Below the pieces are notes generated by a model. The model made no database searches and had not been told where the DNA came from. It was given only the letters and a program-made list of their open reading frames with translations. A program made the position numbers and the translations under genes. A DNA stretch of 64,000 nt from JAKPUX01 sp964436305. Its GTDB lineage: Bacteria > Zhuqueibacterota > Zhuqueibacteria > Residuimicrobiales > Residuimicrobiaceae. Location of the stretch: NCBI GenBank assembly GCA_964436305.1, contig CAYTCI010000001.1, forward strand, positions 1 to 64,000, written 5' to 3'. Of the stretch, positions 59,293-64,000 are shown piece after piece. The stretch's first letter is position 1, and each line of letters begins with the position of its first letter.

Positions 59293-59736
59293 ATGACCCT
59301 GCATGTTCTGCACATCATACGCGATATGAGCGATCGCGGCAGCGCCGCACAGCGGCGATGCCCATACTCCTGTCCGGATATCGATCCGCCGATGGTTTCC
59401 TTCTGGAAACCGAACACCGATATTTTCGAGAGCGAGGGAGAGGTGAGGATCAGGATCGAGCTCGCCGGCGTCAGCCGGGAGAACATCAGCATTGAGCTCA
59501 AGAACGGCAAGCTGATCGTCAGCGGCATCCGCCTGGAGCGGCGGCCGGAAGAGCGGATCTGTTACCACCAGCTCGAGCAGCAGTACGGCCATTTTATGCG
59601 TATCATCGCTCTGCCGGAGACGGTTGAGCACAACGAGATCACGGCAGCCCTGGAAGACGGGGTGCTGGAAGTAATCATTTCAAAGGATGAGCGGGCGGTG
59701 GAGATTCCGATCACCGGTTTTGCTGAGAAGGCCTAG
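59293..59736 (+). CDS. Hsp20/alpha-crystallin-family small heat shock protein
   Basis: 147 residues. After an unusual Cys/Pro-containing N-terminus (RRCPYSCPDIDPP) comes the alpha-crystallin domain: PNTDIFESEGEVRIRIELAGVSRENISIELKNGKLIVSGIR, and ALEDGVLEVIISK (the VLxVxI-type strand). It holds unfolding proteins in a refoldable state. GGGAGG about 9 nt upstream supports ATG 59293. It precedes lon by 49 nt, so chaperone and protease are probably made together. Confidence 0.9.
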   Translation: MTLHVLHIIRDMSDRGSAAQRRCPYSCPDIDPPMVSFWKPNTDIFESEGEVRIRIELAGVSRENISIELKNGKLIVSGIRLERRPEERICYHQLEQQYGHFMRIIALPETVEHNEITAALEDGVLEVIISKDERAVEIPITGFAEKA

Positions 59737-59785
59737 TCCCCCCCGGCTTGCGCCCCGCCAGAGTCTGTTGGAGATTGGAGCACGT

Positions 59786-62188
<2,403 letters not shown>

Positions 62189-62191
62189 CGC

Positions 62192-63628
62192 ATGGAATCC
62201 CTGAGCGACCGGTTTCGCCGGATGCGGCAGAAAGTGGCAGGATGGGGGCAGGAGAGTGTCTGGCGCTTTTGGGATGAACTCGATCCGGCGGCGCAGGCGC
62301 GCTTTATCGACCAGCTCGAGCAGCTGGATGAGCACTTTATCACTTCCCTGAGTGGCGGCCCCTGGCCGCCGGCAGAAACCCGGTTCGGTTCGCTCGCCGA
62401 CTTGACGCCCCTGGAGCACATTCCGCTGCCCTCCACCCCGGAGGAAGAGCGGAGTTGGCAGCGGGCAAAACAGCGGGGAGAGGCGCTGCTCGCCGAAGGA
62501 ACGGTGGCCGTACTGGTCGTCGCCGGCGGGCAGGGCACCCGGCTCGGCTTCCCGGGGCCGAAGGGGCTCTTCCCGGTCGGCCCGGTGAGCGGACGCTCGC
62601 TCTTTCAGTTTCACACCGAACAAATCCTCGCACTGGAGCGGCGTTTCGGCGCCACCCTGCCCTTTTATATCATGACCAGCCCGGCCAACCACCAGGAGAC
62701 GGGCGACTTTTTCATCCGCAACGGTTTTTTTGGCAAGGATCCGGAGAGCGTGCGATTTTTTCCGCAGCGCATGCTGCCGGTCTTCGATCGCCAGGGACGG
62801 CTGCTGCTGGAAGAGAAGGGCCAGGTGAGCCTCTCGCCCGATGGCCACGGCGGCGTGCTGCATGCGCTCAACCGGCATCACCTCCTCGAGGATATGCAAC
62901 AGCGGGGCATCCGCCAGCTCTATTATTTCCAGGTGGACAATGTGCTGGCCCGGATCGCGGATCCGGTCTACCTCGGTTTTCATGACGAAAAGGCCGCCGA
63001 GCTCTCCGCCAAAACGGTCTACAAACGCGATCCCTGGGAAAAACTGGGCAATATCGGACGACTCGATGGCCACTTCCAGGTCATCGAGTATACCGAGCTG
63101 CCGGATGAGCTCAAGACCGCCCGCAACGCCGAAGGCAAACTGCTCTTCGGGCAGGGCAGCATCGCCATTCATCTCTTCTCGGTCGATTTTCTTGCCCGCC
63201 TGCTGCAACAGCAGATCGAACTGCCCTATCATGTTGCCTATAAAAGGATGGCCAGTCTCCCCGATCAGGCAGGCGACGAAGGAGCCGACGGTCTGAATGG
63301 TGTCAAATTCGAGCAGTTCATCTTCGATGCCTTCCGCTTTGCCAGTCGGGTCATGGTGCTGGAATGCGACCGGCGTCTGGAGTTCAGCCCGATCAAGAAC
63401 CGTGAGGGAGAGGATTCGCCGGAGAGCGCCCGCCGCGACCTCGGAGAGTTTTTCGCCGGTTGGCTCGAACGCTGCGGGCATCCGCCCAGGCGCCATGCCG
63501 ACGGCTCGCTCGCCGTCCGGCTGGAGATCAGCCCGCTGGTCGCCCTCTCGGCCGAAGAGCTCAGGGCGCGATTGCCCCGCCAACTGGATGCGGCAGCCGA
63601 TCTGCTGCTTGAGGATCAGACCGGATGA
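62192..63628 (+). CDS. UDPGP-family nucleotidyltransferase, probable UDP-N-acetylglucosamine/UDP-sugar pyrophosphorylase
   Basis: 478 residues, eukaryote-like UDPGP/AGX family rather than GlmU. The nucleotide loop is VVAGGQGTRLGFPGPKGLFPVGP. Others are YIMTSPANHQET, SLSPDGHGGVLHAL, QVDNVLARIADP, and GNIGRLDGHFQVIEYTEL with SIAIHLFSV. It should form UDP-GlcNAc, UDP-Glc or a similar sugar nucleotide for envelope polymers. The exact sugar is not determined. It is tightly linked to lon (3 nt), probably one transcript. Confidence 0.88.
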   Translation: MESLSDRFRRMRQKVAGWGQESVWRFWDELDPAAQARFIDQLEQLDEHFITSLSGGPWPPAETRFGSLADLTPLEHIPLPSTPEEERSWQRAKQRGEALLAEGTVAVLVVAGGQGTRLGFPGPKGLFPVGPVSGRSLFQFHTEQILALERRFGATLPFYIMTSPANHQETGDFFIRNGFFGKDPESVRFFPQRMLPVFDRQGRLLLEEKGQVSLSPDGHGGVLHALNRHHLLEDMQQRGIRQLYYFQVDNVLARIADPVYLGFHDEKAAELSAKTVYKRDPWEKLGNIGRLDGHFQVIEYTELPDELKTARNAEGKLLFGQGSIAIHLFSVDFLARLLQQQIELPYHVAYKRMASLPDQAGDEGADGLNGVKFEQFIFDAFRFASRVMVLECDRRLEFSPIKNREGEDSPESARRDLGEFFAGWLERCGHPPRRHADGSLAVRLEISPLVALSAEELRARLPRQLDAAADLLLEDQTG

Positions 63629-63694
63629 ACCGGGGCTGCCGGGCAGGGTAACCACACCCCGGCCCGGAACCCGGTCACGAGAGAGAACCCAAGT

Positions 63695-64000
63695 GTGAAC
63701 AAAGAACCTGAAGATCATAGCGGAGCCCAGCCCAAGGCCCAGCGCAAACCTCGTCGGTGGTGGCGCCGGCTGCTGCGCTTTTTCCTCTTTTCCCTCCTGG
63801 CGCTTCTTTTCCTGCTGCTGACAGCCGTCATTGTCTTGCGGCTGCTCTATCCGCCCGAGCGCCTTCGGGCCATGGCCAACGACGCCGCCCACACCTATCT
63901 CAATCGCCAGCTCAGCATCGGCAAGGTCTGGATCCATCCCCTGCGCGGTATCATCCTTGAGGATCTCCGGCTCTCACCCTGGCCCGATTCCACCAGGGGC
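63695..64000 (+). CDS. AsmA-like membrane protein, N-terminal part only
   Basis: The frame is open to the window edge (102 codons seen). A GTG start is followed by a Pro/Lys/Arg-rich cytoplasmic tail, one strong transmembrane helix (FFLFSLLALLFLLLTAVIVLRLL), and then NRQLSIGKVWIHPLRGIILEDLRLS, the start of an AsmA/TamB-type repeating beta-groove domain. Such proteins bridge the periplasm and help move phospholipids to the outer membrane. GAGAGAGAA about 7 nt upstream supports the start. The assignment rests on this N-terminus only. Confidence 0.7.
   Translation, partial: MNKEPEDHSGAQPKAQRKPRRWWRRLLRFFLFSLLALLFLLLTAVIVLRLLYPPERLRAMANDAAHTYLNRQLSIGKVWIHPLRGIILEDLRLSPWPDSTRG

Overview
The window is dense, GC-rich bacterial DNA. 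It carries about 52 protein genes, two of them cut by the window edges, and no rRNA, tRNA, CRISPR array, phage or insertion sequence that I can see. Several features point to the Fibrobacterota-Chlorobiota-Bacteroidota (FCB) neighbourhood, most likely an uncultured KSB1- or Calditrichota-like lineage. There are two PorV/PorQ-family proteins. Three secreted proteins end in the FlgD-like/type IX secretion style C-terminal domain (YPNPF motif). A DUF5009-type membrane protein is present, and YbeY has the Bacteroidota-style Asp in place of its third His. Promoters nevertheless look like ordinary TTGnnn-17-TAnnnT elements rather than the Bacteroidota -33/-7 type. The assignment is inference, because no marker was searched.
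Layout. 1-1852: end of a tryptophanase gene and an overlapping HAD phosphatase. 2070-6648: an exported cluster (lipoprotein, propeller protein with sorting domain, two PorV/PorQ proteins). 6732-14598: isocitrate/isopropylmalate-type dehydrogenase, CtpA protease, lipoprotein, ECF sigma factor overlapping dsbD, lipid kinase, membrane-anchored unknown. 14688-18025: small tail-anchored protein divergent from a bifunctional ftcD and a DUF5009 protein. 18055-26991: minus-strand block (RsmB-like methyltransferase, CBM9-like protein, membrane protein, M1 peptidase, secreted subtilase, second membrane protein). 27129-32529: secreted NodB-like protein, then a histidine kinase with an FG-GAP propeller sensor and an NtrC-type regulator. 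32530-33106: non-coding stretch with 52-bp tandem repeats and a bidirectional terminator. 33107-36815: minus-strand operon of proline dehydrogenase, ligA and an M48 lipoprotein peptidase.
37039-47176 is one long co-directional array: parA, parB, M23 peptidase, bactofilin, then a complete F-type ATP synthase operon in canonical order, closed by a terminator. After it come aspS, a coiled-coil lipoprotein and LysM protein pair under a strong promoter, phoH-ybeY with a PgpH-like HD hydrolase between them, a membrane protein, a GYF-MinD fusion with a Cys4 tail, Trk/Ktr potassium uptake, Hsp20, Lon, a UDP-sugar pyrophosphorylase, and the start of an AsmA-like protein.
Themes are envelope building and protein export, extracellular proteolysis, energy conservation, chromosome partition, stress proteolysis and potassium/c-di-AMP homeostasis. 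The items most worth following are the propeller histidine kinase/NtrC pair, the GYF-MinD-Cys4 fusion, and terminator-like hairpins 15-17 nt upstream of three start codons (lipoprotein, phoH, trkH).
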